Source: Marinifilum_A sediminis (lineage in GTDB: Bacteria > Bacteroidota > Bacteroidia > Bacteroidales > Marinifilaceae). Taken from it: a stretch of DNA of 64,000 nucleotides. Made by a program: the position numbers and the translations under genes. Location: assembly GCA_947496465.1 (NCBI GenBank), contig CANMCX010000001.1:1054001-1118000 (forward strand), given 5' to 3'. The notes below the pieces were generated by a model that searched no databases, was not told where the DNA came from, and was given only the letters and a program-made list of their open reading frames with translations. This document shows positions 34,239 to 43,316 of the stretch, in pieces; the first letter of the stretch is position 1, and each line of letters starts with the position of its first letter.

Positions 34239-35700
34239 ACAATCGTGCTATAGATTCTTTTAACTTTTGAATTTTATTTCTACTTGTCCACTGTTCCAGG
34301 TTAATTTCTGTACTCTGCTCCAAATCCTGTAAAAAACGATCTCGCAATTCAAGCGTTACTTTTTCATCGTAAACCAAAGCGTTTACTTCAAAATTTTGCT
34401 CGAAACTGCGCACATCCATATTTGCTGTTCCAACAGTAGACATGATACCATCAACCGTCATGATCTTACTATGATTGAATCCGGCATTATAAAAATAAAT
34501 TCGAACTCCAGCTTCTAACAACTCTTCAATATAAGATAGCGTGCCCCAATAGGTCATAAAAGAATCCGACTTTTTAGGAATCAAGACTCGCACATCTACT
34601 CCACTCATAGCAGAAGTTTTTAGAGCCATTAAAATGCTACCATTCGGCATAAAATAAGGTGAAGAAATATATACATTTTGCTTGGCAGATGTAATGGCCG
34701 AAAAATAAGCCTGCATAATGCTTGCCCAGTCGGAATCTGCACCCGAAGCAGTAATTTGCAACAAACATTTCTCTTTGGCTTTTTTATAAGGCAAATACTT
34801 CTCATTCATTAAAACTTCCTGACGAACAAAATACCAATCGATTAAAAAGACAATTTGAAGACTTGATGCTGCTTCGCCTCGAACTTTTAGGTGAGTATCG
34901 CGCCAAATGCCAATTTCAGGTAATCCATTCAAATACCTATCCGCAAAATTCAGACCACCAACAAAAGCAGTTTTCCCATCAATCACAATTATCTTACGAT
35001 GATTTCGATAGTTCACCCGACTTGTTAAAATGGGAAATCGAACGGGTAAAAAAGCCTGTACTTTAATTCCTGCATCTTCCAACGCTCTAACGTATTCTTT
35101 ACTCAATTTCCAACTGCCTACATCATCGTAAATAACACGAACCTCCACCCCTTCTCTTGCTTTTGCAACCAGAATATCGAGTAATTCCGAAGCCAATTCA
35201 CCATCTTCTATAATGTAATATTCCAAGTGGATGTGGTCTTTTGCTCGTTTTAGTGCTTTAAAAATTGACGAAAATGTTTCCTTACCATCATTTAGAATTT
35301 TTACCTTATTATATCCGGTTAGCAGTGCTTTTGAATTGTTCAAAAGCAGAGTCATGATATTCTTCTTCTCATGTATCCGCTCATCTTTTAAGAATCGACT
35401 CTTCTCCAAGCGCAGTTTCTGATCATGACTCATAACCTGAAGCCATTTAATATCGCCATATTCTTTTAAGCCGAACATCTTTCTTTTCCGAAAACTTTGC
35501 CCGAAAACCAAATAAAAAATAAAACCGAATACAGGAAGAAATATTAAAACCAAAGTCCAGGAAATCGTTTTTAAAGGACTTCGATTCTCAAGGATTACAA
35601 TAATTACTGTGGCAATAATCGATATAATATACAGGACACCCAACACCTCAAAAAAGTGCACCCAAAATTGTGACCAATCAAACGATAATAACATTGTCAT
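34222..35700 (-). CDS. cls: Cardiolipin synthase (ClsA-type)
   Basis: A 492-aa phospholipase-D-family enzyme that joins two phosphatidylglycerols into cardiolipin at the inner membrane. Two N-terminal transmembrane helices (about 12-35 and 44-65) precede two PLD catalytic domains. HKD motifs: HRKIIVIDGKTAFVGG (about 232-247) and HSKIMTVDGIMSTVGTANMD (about 410-429). The connecting ASGADSDWASI segment is typical. Normal length for ClsA. It is divergent from prmC, whose promoter region lies in the 47-bp gap. Confidence 0.94.
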   Translation of the reverse strand: MTMLLSFDWSQFWVHFFEVLGVLYIISIIATVIIVILENRSPLKTISWTLVLIFLPVFGFIFYLVFGQSFRKRKMFGLKEYGDIKWLQVMSHDQKLRLEKSRFLKDERIHEKKNIMTLLLNNSKALLTGYNKVKILNDGKETFSSIFKALKRAKDHIHLEYYIIEDGELASELLDILVAKAREGVEVRVIYDDVGSWKLSKEYVRALEDAGIKVQAFLPVRFPILTSRVNYRNHRKIIVIDGKTAFVGGLNFADRYLNGLPEIGIWRDTHLKVRGEAASSLQIVFLIDWYFVRQEVLMNEKYLPYKKAKEKCLLQITASGADSDWASIMQAYFSAITSAKQNVYISSPYFMPNGSILMALKTSAMSGVDVRVLIPKKSDSFMTYWGTLSYIEELLEAGVRIYFYNAGFNHSKIMTVDGIMSTVGTANMDVRSFEQNFEVNALVYDEKVTLELRDRFLQDLEQSTEINLEQWTSRNKIQKLKESIARLFTPLL

Positions 35701-35721
35701 TTTATGAGAATAGAAGATTTG

Positions 35722-35729
35722 TATCTTTG
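35722..35729 (+). promoter_or_regulatory. Bacteroidota-type -7 element before prmC
   Basis: TATCTTTG fits the TAnnTTTG -7 consensus, 18 bp before the prmC ATG at 35748. A TTG word at 35694 is a possible upstream element, though its spacing is a few bases wider than usual. Confidence 0.6.
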
Positions 35730-35747
35730 CATTAAATATAGAATAAC

Positions 35748-36611
35748 ATGAGTCAACTATACAGCATACAATCTACAATAAATTACATAAAAAACGAACT
35801 TAATACGATTTATAGTTCACGCGAAACGGAGAGTATTTCGTACATATTACTGGAACATGTTTTGGATTATTCTCGAATGCAGATTCAGTTTAGTAAAACT
35901 GAAACACTTGAACAAAATACACTAGAACAGGTCAAAAATTTTGTTGAAGAATTAAAAACCAACAAACCCATTCAATATGTATTAGGTGAAGCCGATTTTT
36001 ATGAATTAAAGTTTAAAGTAAATGAACACACTCTAATTCCCAGACCTGAAACTGAGGAGTTAGTGCATGCCATTATCAATGAAAATAAATCAACAAACCT
36101 TACTATTTTAGATATTGGAACAGGTAGTGGATGCATTCCTATTTGTTTGGCGAAAAATTTAAATCAAGCCAAAATTAGTACCGCTGATATTTCCGAAAAA
36201 GCAATTGAAACAGCTAAAGAGAACGCAAAATTAAATGATGTTGAAATTTCATTTTACAATCGGGACATTTTAAAGTGGATGGATTTTAATTGGGAAAAGT
36301 ATGATATAATCGTAAGCAATCCACCCTATGTTACCGAAGCTGAAAAGGAGAAAATGGAGAAAAATGTATTAAAATACGAACCTCACACGGCACTTTTTGT
36401 GAGTGATCATGATCCCTTAATTTTCTACAGAACCATTTCAGAATTAGCAATTTCTCATCTGAAAAAGGGAGGCAAATTGTATTTCGAAATCAACGAAAGT
36501 TTAGGCAATGAGATGAAAGAGCTTCTCAAAGAAAAAGGCTTTACCAACATATCGCTTCATAAAGATATTAACGGCAAAAATCGTATGATGTCTGCTATAA
36601 AAACAGCCTAA
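35748..36611 (+). CDS. prmC: Release-factor glutamine methyltransferase PrmC
   Basis: PrmC methylates the Gln of the GGQ motif in release factors RF1 and RF2. The N-terminal helical domain is followed by the SAM-binding fold: LDIGTGSGCIPI (about 124-135) and the NPPYV catalytic motif (about 191-195), which flips the Gln into the active site. PLIFYRTISELA and FEINESLGNEM complete the family pattern. Length 287 aa is typical. It begins a probable operon with recX (the next ATG is immediately after the stop). Note that prfB is also in this window at 61788, but is far away. Confidence 0.94.
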   Translation: MSQLYSIQSTINYIKNELNTIYSSRETESISYILLEHVLDYSRMQIQFSKTETLEQNTLEQVKNFVEELKTNKPIQYVLGEADFYELKFKVNEHTLIPRPETEELVHAIINENKSTNLTILDIGTGSGCIPICLAKNLNQAKISTADISEKAIETAKENAKLNDVEISFYNRDILKWMDFNWEKYDIIVSNPPYVTEAEKEKMEKNVLKYEPHTALFVSDHDPLIFYRTISELAISHLKKGGKLYFEINESLGNEMKELLKEKGFTNISLHKDINGKNRMMSAIKTA

Positions 36612-37103
36612 ATGTACAAGAAGAACACACCGAAAACTGTTAGTGCCAGTGAAGCTTTATCGAAGGTTCAGTTTATTTGCAGCCGAATGGAAAAATGCTG
36701 TAGTGATATTCGAAAAAAATTAAAAGATTGGAACTTGCCCCGCGATGAACAGGATGAAATCATTCAATCGTTGATCGAAGATAAATTTATAAACGAAGAA
36801 CGATTTACTACATTTTACGTTCGCGATAAATTCCGTTTTAACAAATGGGGAAAAGTAAAAATATCCTATCATTTAAAGCAGAAACAAATACCTGAACGGC
36901 TGATTGATGAAGCATTGAAACAGATAAATGAGAATGATTATCGTGAAAATTTACAAGAGCTCTTACATGCGAAATTAAAGGGATTAAAGGATGATGATCC
37001 CTACCAGTTAAAATCAAAGCTGTTCCGATTTGCACAAGGTCGGGGTTTCGAATCACAAATCTCACTTAAGCTTATCGATCAACTCCTTTCAGATTTGAAA
37101 TAA
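36612..37103 (+). CDS. recX: Regulatory protein RecX
   Basis: RecX caps RecA filaments and limits RecA activity. The 163-aa protein is made of three RecX-type three-helix repeats; DEQDEIIQSLIEDKFINEERF (about 45-66, shown in part), FNKWGKVKISYHLKQK and SLKLIDQLLSDL are readable. Usual size for the family. It starts directly at the stop of prmC, so it is cotranslated with it. Linking recX with prmC is common in Bacteroidota. No recA is in the window. Confidence 0.9.
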   Translation: MYKKNTPKTVSASEALSKVQFICSRMEKCCSDIRKKLKDWNLPRDEQDEIIQSLIEDKFINEERFTTFYVRDKFRFNKWGKVKISYHLKQKQIPERLIDEALKQINENDYRENLQELLHAKLKGLKDDDPYQLKSKLFRFAQGRGFESQISLKLIDQLLSDLK

Positions 37104-37186
37104 AATATTAATTCAACTTTGGCAAGCTTATTGTTAACGAATCATTATCTTTAAAATTGATTTTAGATCTCACAAAACCTATTCTA

Positions 37187-38596
37187 ATGATAAAAACTCT
37201 ACGCACACTATTTAATTATTCTCTTATAATTTTACTTCTTGTGAGCTGTTCGGCTCAAAGCAGTATGGCAAAAAGAAGACCTCCAAAATGGGTGAAGGAA
37301 AGACCAATTACTCCGGATTATTTTGTTGGAATTGCTGTTGTTAAAAAAGATGTTTCACAAACCAATTACATTCAGCTAGCAAAAAGTCAGGCATTGCACG
37401 ATTTGTGCTCTGAAATTTCCATATCCATTTCAGCCAATTCAGTTTTACAGCAATTCGAAGATGAGACTCAATTTAAAGAGGAGTTTCAATCGAACATACA
37501 AACCAATCTTGCGCAGGAAATTGAGGGATACGAAATTGTTGGTTCATGGGATAACAAAAGAGGAAATGAATATTGGGTGTATTATCGATTATCGAAAGCT
37601 CAATACGAATTACAGAAACGCTTGAAATTAAATAAGGCGAAGAAAGTTGCCCAAAACTATTTTGAACAAGCAAAACAAAGTGAAAAAAATCTGGATTTAT
37701 TTCAGGCGTTAAGCTACTATGCTAAGGCACTTGATGCTATTGAGAAACATTTAGATGAAGATTTATCGGTAATGACATTTGATGGTAGAATCAACCTGGG
37801 AACAGGCATTTACAATTCCATTCAGAATATTTTTAAGCGCACTCAACTGACTCCGGACAGAAAGCAGATTAAACTGGAAATATCTACTTCGCAAAAAGAG
37901 CCAATCTTAATTAAAGCGGAATGGCTGGGTGATAGCGAGGAAAAATTGATTCCTAGCTTACCTATTCAGCTTGCTTTCACGAAAGGTGATGGCGTTTTAA
38001 ATAACAAGGTTACCACCGATCAGTTTGGTTATGCAGCTTCTAAACTTTCGAAAGTTACCTCTAGAATGAAACTGCAGGAAATTGAGGTGAGCCTGGATAT
38101 GAGTTCCATTCTAAATGAAAATGAAGATAATTACAAGCTACATAAACTATTCTTTACTCCTGAATTGGCACCAAAAAGCAAAATCATTATTAATGTTGAG
38201 CGATTAAAAGCTTACATGAATTTTAAAGAGAAAATTTTTGGGAAAGATTCTCAACGTGAGATTTTAAAGAACAATCTGAAAAAGGAATTATCAGAAAATT
38301 TCTTCTCTTTTACCAATGATAAAGAGAAAGCCAAGGTAATTTTGGATATCAATACCAATGTGACCAAAGGTGAAGTGAAGGAAGGGAGAAATTACAAGGT
38401 ATTCATTGTTTACCTGGATTGCTTCTTCTCTCTTACCGATGTGAAAACTGGTATGGAAATATTTAATGATGCGATATATGAAGTAAAGGGAATGAAACCA
38501 ATCAGCTACGACTATGCGGTAAAAGAAGCTTACGAGGAGGCGGTTGACGAAATTCACAATACCATTATTCCAAAATTAAATCAGTTAGACTTATAA
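37187..38596 (+). CDS. LPP20-like lipoprotein, paralogue of 57253-59376
   Basis: A 469-aa lipoprotein from ATG 37187 (MIKTLRTLFNYS); the earlier TTG-type start at 37157 adds ten residues before the signal. The lipobox is LVSC near residue 18-21, giving a lipidated Cys. An LPP20-type domain follows: PPKWVKERPITPDYFVGIAV, then AKSQALHDLCSEISISISAN near 80 and EYWVYYRLSKAQYE. A second, larger beta domain (about 230-320) and a third C-terminal region complete it. The first 300 residues match the 738-aa protein encoded at 57253-59376 motif by motif. It starts a cluster with a small lipoprotein gene 60 bp downstream. Outer-membrane or periplasmic; function unknown. Confidence 0.8.
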   Translation: MIKTLRTLFNYSLIILLLVSCSAQSSMAKRRPPKWVKERPITPDYFVGIAVVKKDVSQTNYIQLAKSQALHDLCSEISISISANSVLQQFEDETQFKEEFQSNIQTNLAQEIEGYEIVGSWDNKRGNEYWVYYRLSKAQYELQKRLKLNKAKKVAQNYFEQAKQSEKNLDLFQALSYYAKALDAIEKHLDEDLSVMTFDGRINLGTGIYNSIQNIFKRTQLTPDRKQIKLEISTSQKEPILIKAEWLGDSEEKLIPSLPIQLAFTKGDGVLNNKVTTDQFGYAASKLSKVTSRMKLQEIEVSLDMSSILNENEDNYKLHKLFFTPELAPKSKIIINVERLKAYMNFKEKIFGKDSQREILKNNLKKELSENFFSFTNDKEKAKVILDINTNVTKGEVKEGRNYKVFIVYLDCFFSLTDVKTGMEIFNDAIYEVKGMKPISYDYAVKEAYEEAVDEIHNTIIPKLNQLDL

Positions 38597-38656
38597 AAAT
38601 GAATAATTAGTAATGAGCATTTGTTAATTTGCCATTACAACAAAAATTCAACACAC

Positions 38657-39253
38657 ATGAAAACAAGAAAACTACAATCGTTATTCCTAGGATTAGGAGT
38701 ATTATTAGCTGCAGGATTAAGCTCATGCGGTTCAGCAGAAAAAGCGGTATCGACAAAAGCACAAGGCGAAGAATTAATCGAAGTGTATTGCACTGGTTCT
38801 GATTACCAGAGTGACAAAAACAACTTTAGAGCTTCAGCTATTGGCGAGAGTTTAGACCAAATGGTTTCGAAGAAAAAAGCTGGAACCAACGCTCGTGCTG
38901 AGTTGGCTACTTTAATTCAATCAACTGTTCAGGGAACTATCGACAACTATGTAAATTCAACTGAATTGAACAATGTTGAGCAGGTTGAAGAGCGTTTTGA
39001 AGGCCTAACACGCGAGGTAATCAACCAGCAGTTAAACAACATTAAGGTAATTTGCGAAAAGCAAACCAGAACTGCTCAAAACAAATACAAAACTTATATC
39101 GCTATTGAAATGAGCGCTAAAGATTTGGAAGAAGCTATCAACCAAAAATTATCGCAAGATGATAAATTAAAAGTTGATTACGATTACGAAAAATTCAAGA
39201 AGACTTTTGAAGAGGAAATGCAAAAATTACAGACTCAGCAAAGAGGTTTTTAA
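38657..39253 (+). CDS. Small LPP20-like lipoprotein, paralogue of 56638-57207
   Basis: A 198-aa lipoprotein starting at ATG 38657 (MKTRKLQSLFLGLG); signal with LSSC lipobox (Cys near residue 25). Central TNARAELATLIQSTVQ and the end DDKLKVDYDYEKFKKTFEEEM match the protein of 56638-57207 (TNARAELATAIQ, DDKLKIDFEYEKFKKELKEEM). In both loci a small lipoprotein of this type sits beside the larger LPP20-like gene, so the pair was duplicated as a unit or shares an old arrangement. The upstream start at 38621 is unlikely. Confidence 0.8.
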   Translation: MKTRKLQSLFLGLGVLLAAGLSSCGSAEKAVSTKAQGEELIEVYCTGSDYQSDKNNFRASAIGESLDQMVSKKKAGTNARAELATLIQSTVQGTIDNYVNSTELNNVEQVEERFEGLTREVINQQLNNIKVICEKQTRTAQNKYKTYIAIEMSAKDLEEAINQKLSQDDKLKVDYDYEKFKKTFEEEMQKLQTQQRGF

Positions 39254-39308
39254 GAAATTATACACATCTATAAACGGCGCATGGAGAAATTCTTCATGCG
39301 CTGTTTTT

Positions 39309-39494
39309 TTATATCCGAATAATATTCCCATCCCGATCAATCGCTATACTATTCCGATGCCCGCCATATTTGCAAACCAATTCTTTTTGATACGGAATAA
39401 TTTCCACTTTATCTATTGCCTCTCGACAACTATTACAATAAATGGAAAATCCCCTATCGTTTAGCAAGTCAAATAAATCCTTCAATATCTTCAT
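39309..39494 (-). CDS. Small protein with CxxC motif (61 aa), downstream of LytTR gene
   Basis: A 61-aa ORF 3 bp after the LytTR regulator stop on the same strand: MKILKDLFDLLNDRGFSIYC, then CNSCREAIDKVE and an end rich in beta residues (KYGGHRNSIAIDRDGNIIRI region). The CxxC could bind a metal or act in redox chemistry. The close spacing and sensible start suggest a real gene cotranscribed with the regulator. No family recognised. It might be an accessory to the regulator, but this is a guess. The stretch between it and the previous gene (39254-39308) has a stem-like GCGCATG...CATGCGC sequence on both strands. Confidence 0.5.
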   Translation of the reverse strand: MKILKDLFDLLNDRGFSIYCNSCREAIDKVEIIPYQKELVCKYGGHRNSIAIDRDGNIIRI

Positions 39495-39497
39495 AAC

Positions 39498-40238
39498 TTA
39501 CCGCAATACTTCTGATAATTGATGAACACGATTCGGTGACATTGGCAATTTGTAAATTTCATTATCACAACACAACAAACACTGCTTTTCTTTGCGATTT
39601 ACCGATTTTAAATAATCCAGATTAATCGTAGCCGATCGACCGATTCTAAAGAACAATTCTGTTGGCAATTGTTGAATCACACTGCTTAGTGTGTTCGAAG
39701 TGGTTAAACAAGATCCACTCACCAACTTGATATCGGTATAGTTTCGATCCGCCTTACAATATAAAATTTCTTCAGGTTTAATTACTTCAAAACCCACTCG
39801 GGTATTTATTCTTACTCTTTTGTTAATTCTCAATTTCAAGAATAATTCCGACATTTTTTGCTTCTCCAACTCCTCATCTTCTAAACACTGAACTCTGTTC
39901 AAACAAAATTGCAGATCTTCCTTGTTTACAGGTTTCAGTAAATAATCTACAGCTGATGATCGAATGGCTTTAATCGTAAAGTCTTTACTCTTAGTTACAA
40001 AAGCAAACTTCGGATGTTCCCCTAATTCCAGCAATTGATGTATCAATTCAAAGCCATTATCATTCTTTAATTTCACTTCTAAAAAAATTACTTGAGGCTT
40101 GTGTAAGACATAAAGCAAAAGTGCCTCCTCTATAGTATAAGCCTGATATATACCACACTTAGATTCCACCTCTCTTAATTTTAATTTAAGGTCATTACTG
40201 GCTTTTTTGTCGGTGTCGACGATTAAATAGTTTGACAT
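39498..40238 (-). CDS. LytTR-family response regulator with Glu at the phosphorylation position
   Basis: A 246-aa regulator. A receiver domain (about 1-120) has the acidic pair VDTD (8,10) and the conserved FVTKS and KPVNKED segments, but the residue at the end of strand 3 is Glu54 (VIFLEVKLK), where receivers have phospho-acceptor Asp. The C-terminal LytTR DNA-binding domain is clear: KPEEILYCKADRNYT, SNTLSSVIQQLP and FFRIGRSATINLDYL. Glu may mimic permanent phosphorylation. It is followed on the same strand by the 61-aa gene and is divergent from the LuxR-type regulator gene. No LytS kinase sits beside it. Confidence 0.88.
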   Translation of the reverse strand: MSNYLIVDTDKKASNDLKLKLREVESKCGIYQAYTIEEALLLYVLHKPQVIFLEVKLKNDNGFELIHQLLELGEHPKFAFVTKSKDFTIKAIRSSAVDYLLKPVNKEDLQFCLNRVQCLEDEELEKQKMSELFLKLRINKRVRINTRVGFEVIKPEEILYCKADRNYTDIKLVSGSCLTTSNTLSSVIQQLPTELFFRIGRSATINLDYLKSVNRKEKQCLLCCDNEIYKLPMSPNRVHQLSEVLR

Positions 40239-40486
40239 AGCAGATAGTTTTAAAGGTTTATACCTGCGAAATTCACCATTCCTGATGATCTTTAAAATAA
40301 CCCGAAGTAGTACAAATCCTGGCTAGCAAATTATCAAAAGCCAATTTTGAACTCTCCAAACAAGCAATTCAATGATTAAAACCCAGAATCATGCTATTCA
40401 TAAAATAAATTAACTAGTAAATGAATATTCCACTATTAATTTCTATTTTCGATTACCCCACTAGCTTAATACCATTATTTTCTAAA

Positions 40487-41146
40487 ATGAATATATTAGT
40501 CGTAGAAGATCACACTTTATTGAGAACAGCCAGTGAGAAACTTTTAAAAGAAATGTTTCCCGAAGCTCGTGTGGAAGGATTCAGTTCTCCGTCGAAAGCA
40601 ATGCCTTTTATTCAAAATCGAGATGTGGAATTTATGATTGTTGATTTGGAATACAACAATCAGGAAGATGGGATCTCCTTTGTAAAAGAAGTGAAACAGA
40701 AAAAGAGCAATATAAAATGCATTGCTTACACCAGCCATAAAATTAACCAGGTTCTTAAAGACATTCGCGAAGCAGGTTTTAATTCGTATCTAAACAAAGA
40801 TGCCAGCGAAAAGGAAATGCTTGAGACTGTTGATGCAGTGCTAGATCAGCCTGATGATGTTTTTTATGAATCCAGCTCTTATCTAAAGTTCAAAAAAGCA
40901 ATTGAAGAACAGGAAAGCAAATACTACAGTACCGATTACGAAAAACTAAAGTCGCTAACCAAAACAGAGAAAAAAGCGCTTCAGTTAATCTCCGAAGAAA
41001 ATACCAGTAGTAACGATTTATTGGCAAACAAATTAGGTATTCGACTAAACACCATGAAAAAGCACCTCTCCAATATTTACCGTAAGTTAAATGTGAAAAG
41101 TAAGGATGGTTTAAAGCATTTTTGGAATAGGACAATGAATGACTAA
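40487..41146 (+). CDS. NarL/LuxR-type response regulator
   Basis: A 219-aa response regulator starting at ATG 40487 (MNILVVEDHTLLRTA); the ORF from 40421 adds an unlikely N-terminus. The receiver carries VVEDH, the phospho-Asp in MIVDLEYNN, AYTSHK and LNKDASEKE. A GerE/LuxR helix-turn-helix follows: LTKTEKKALQLISE and NKLGIRLNTMKKHLSNIYRKLNVK (quoted in part). Such regulators pair with HisKA_3 kinases; the TPR kinase gene at 43317-45137 has that domain and is the obvious partner, two genes away. It starts 180 bp from the divergent LytTR gene, with room for shared control. Confidence 0.9.
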   Translation: MNILVVEDHTLLRTASEKLLKEMFPEARVEGFSSPSKAMPFIQNRDVEFMIVDLEYNNQEDGISFVKEVKQKKSNIKCIAYTSHKINQVLKDIREAGFNSYLNKDASEKEMLETVDAVLDQPDDVFYESSSYLKFKKAIEEQESKYYSTDYEKLKSLTKTEKKALQLISEENTSSNDLLANKLGIRLNTMKKHLSNIYRKLNVKSKDGLKHFWNRTMND

Positions 41147-41154
41147 TGGTACTT

Positions 41155-42210
41155 TTAATCTGTACAAAATTCAATCATTAAGTCCTTGATTTTTTTAGCA
41201 AGATCTTCGTAAGCCAATTCCGATGCATCTTTAAAATTATTCATACTAACGCCCTTTTGTTTTATTGTATTCTGATATACTTCTTCTTTATTAAATGTTT
41301 TCTCAAAACAAACCGTAGCATCCACATAGCTAATGTATGTACCATAATTATTGTTGTGCTTTCGAGCCTTGGCATTAATTCTTATTAACCAATCTGCATT
41401 AGCAATTAGTCTAGTATAAGAATATTTACTTTCTGCCAACTCTGCCTTTAATTTGTTCGCAAGAACGGAAGTTTTCGTATTAAAAATTTCAGATTGTATT
41501 TGTAAATAAAAGCTCGGTCCAGATTTAATAGCGTGTAAACCCTTTTCAACTTCTTCTTTCACTTTAATAATATCATCTACACTAATCCCTAAACTTAGTA
41601 GTTCACCATCAAGTGCCATCAAAATTTCGTAATCAAAATCAATTTCATTATACATTCTTCTTGCAGCTAAAAATTTTTCCTTTGCTTTACTATTTTCAAG
41701 ATTTTTAATGTGTTGATCCGCTGTATTAATAAAAGATTCAAGCTCACTCATTTTTTTCTTAATATCCTTTTTATAATAGCTTATCAAATCTTCTTTTCTA
41801 ACATACGCAAAAGCATAAATCAGCTGTTTTCTCTTTTTCCCTTTTTGTACATGAGTATCTACATGAATTCCATTAATTTTTGTAAAGCTTGATGATTTAA
41901 TACTTGTAGAATACGATTGGTTAATCTTTTCTGCTCCTTCATCTACTCTACTTACTAAATTTAATTCAGAACTGCTTTTTATCGTAGTTAAGATATTAGA
42001 AGAGATTTCTTCTTTGGCTAATTCTTTAATTCGAGCAATCGCATCAGATAATTCTTCATCCTGATTCTTTTCACCACTAACAAATGCTGTTAGGTAATTA
42101 TTATTCGGGAAATTTAACCTACGGTAATCTTCTGTCATCCAATCTGTCGATTGAGCATAAGTTAATTGTCCCATAAAAATCAATATTAACAACTTAACAC
42201 ACTTCATCAT
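41155..42210 (-). CDS. Exported LPP20-like protein
   Basis: A 351-aa protein with a signal peptide (MMKCVKLLILIFMGQLTYAQ, cleavage near residue 20). The region SDAIARIKELAKEEISSNIL (about 58-77) and the preceding FPNNNYLTAFVSG resemble the LPP20 signature of a repeated AxAxAxxEL(A)-type helix followed by beta strands, seen in the LPP20-like genes at 37187 and 55650. A coiled-coil-like stretch (about 140-190) lies in the middle and the C-terminus is beta-rich. It is 4 bp from the CsgG-like gene on the same strand, so they form an operon read from 43138. Function not known. Confidence 0.7.
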   Translation of the reverse strand: MMKCVKLLILIFMGQLTYAQSTDWMTEDYRRLNFPNNNYLTAFVSGEKNQDEELSDAIARIKELAKEEISSNILTTIKSSSELNLVSRVDEGAEKINQSYSTSIKSSSFTKINGIHVDTHVQKGKKRKQLIYAFAYVRKEDLISYYKKDIKKKMSELESFINTADQHIKNLENSKAKEKFLAARRMYNEIDFDYEILMALDGELLSLGISVDDIIKVKEEVEKGLHAIKSGPSFYLQIQSEIFNTKTSVLANKLKAELAESKYSYTRLIANADWLIRINAKARKHNNNYGTYISYVDATVCFEKTFNKEEVYQNTIKQKGVSMNNFKDASELAYEDLAKKIKDLMIEFCTD

Positions 42211-42214
42211 AAAC

Positions 42215-43138
42215 TTAATTTACAGTTCTTACACATCTAACTCCCAATCTTGTATCATCATAACCTTTCCACCAGGCATTCTTTCGGGATGATTCATATC
42301 TAGAAGCAAAACTTTTAAAATTTAAACTCCCAATTCTACCTCTTTCAGTATACCAGTATTGTTTATGATTTAATCCTGTTAATTCAAGCCTGTGCTGATG
42401 AAGCACAATTATCTCCTGTTGGGTAGGTAATCGCCAATCGTTATATCCACCATAATTTAAATTCTTACATGCTTTTACAGCCTCACCTTTTGTCATTCCT
42501 TTGGTAAAATCTTTATCAATTACCATTATTTTATGGTTTTTAAAGTTCACCGACACATTATAGATTTCAAATGGTTGTTTGGTAGAGACTGTCATTTTAG
42601 AGCTAGCTTCTTTTTGATATTTCGCATCTATTTTCTTTTCAACAATTGGTATTTGCACATCCACCTTTTTCCCTACCATTTCACCGGCAATTTTCTGACA
42701 GGCTTTATTTACAGATGCATAACCACCTTCAACAAAAGCTGAGGCAGGATTGTCTATTCTTCCACTTTCCAAATGCACTAAAAATGCTTCCAAATAATAG
42801 GCATTTCCATCTTTTGTCACTTTCGATACACACACATAATCAGCTCCTGAAAGTTGACCCAATTTAATTCTCTGTTCGTCATTAACCATACCTGAATCTT
42901 GAAACTTCAGCTCTTTCATCATTTTATCGATATCGGTGCGAGTAAAGGCATTAAAACCAGGTTCTTTACTAATCGATTTAGTAAGTTCTCCTCGAACCAT
43001 TCCTTTAACCATTACCGTTACCCCTTCGGTTTGAGCAATAGGTTCGAGCATGGCAACTTTTTTTATTTGACCAAGAAGAGTTAAGGATGTTAAAAAAACA
43101 GAGAAAAATAGCAGGATTTGTTTCATCGGAATATTCAT
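42215..43138 (-). CDS. CsgG-like protein with C-terminal DUF1566 (Lcl_C) domain
   Basis: A 307-aa exported protein (signal peptide ending near LTLLGQ; start at 43138, alternatively 43126). Residues ~25-140 resemble the CsgG/curli-assembly alpha/beta fold (KKVAMLEPIAQTEG, TDIDKMMKEL, LSGADYVCVSKVTKDG). A DUF1566 domain ends the protein: GYNDWRLPTQQEIIVLHQH and DDTRLGVRCVR. DUF1566 domains are usual in secreted or surface proteins and lectin-like contexts. It is upstream of, and probably cotranscribed with, the LPP20-like gene that follows 4 bp later. CsgG-like proteins secrete curli or act in envelope assembly; that activity is not shown here. Confidence 0.75.
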   Translation of the reverse strand: MNIPMKQILLFFSVFLTSLTLLGQIKKVAMLEPIAQTEGVTVMVKGMVRGELTKSISKEPGFNAFTRTDIDKMMKELKFQDSGMVNDEQRIKLGQLSGADYVCVSKVTKDGNAYYLEAFLVHLESGRIDNPASAFVEGGYASVNKACQKIAGEMVGKKVDVQIPIVEKKIDAKYQKEASSKMTVSTKQPFEIYNVSVNFKNHKIMVIDKDFTKGMTKGEAVKACKNLNYGGYNDWRLPTQQEIIVLHQHRLELTGLNHKQYWYTERGRIGSLNFKSFASRYESSRKNAWWKGYDDTRLGVRCVRTVN

Positions 43139-43316
43139 TTTATTAGCTGTTTGATCTAAACTTACCAAATCAAAAATAAAATGAAATACCTTACAATTGT
43201 TTAAGATAATAGGCTATTTACCCAGCATTGCAATCAAAGTAACAGACTCATTTATTTATTTTTCAGAGTGAAAAAATAATTGCCTTATTCATGATACAAA
43301 AACTCAATTGTAACAA

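Noticed and set aside
39174..39464. 96-aa plus-strand frame after the small lipoprotein gene
   Set aside because: It starts inside the lipoprotein gene in another frame and is antisense to the small CxxC frame, with no protein-like pattern.
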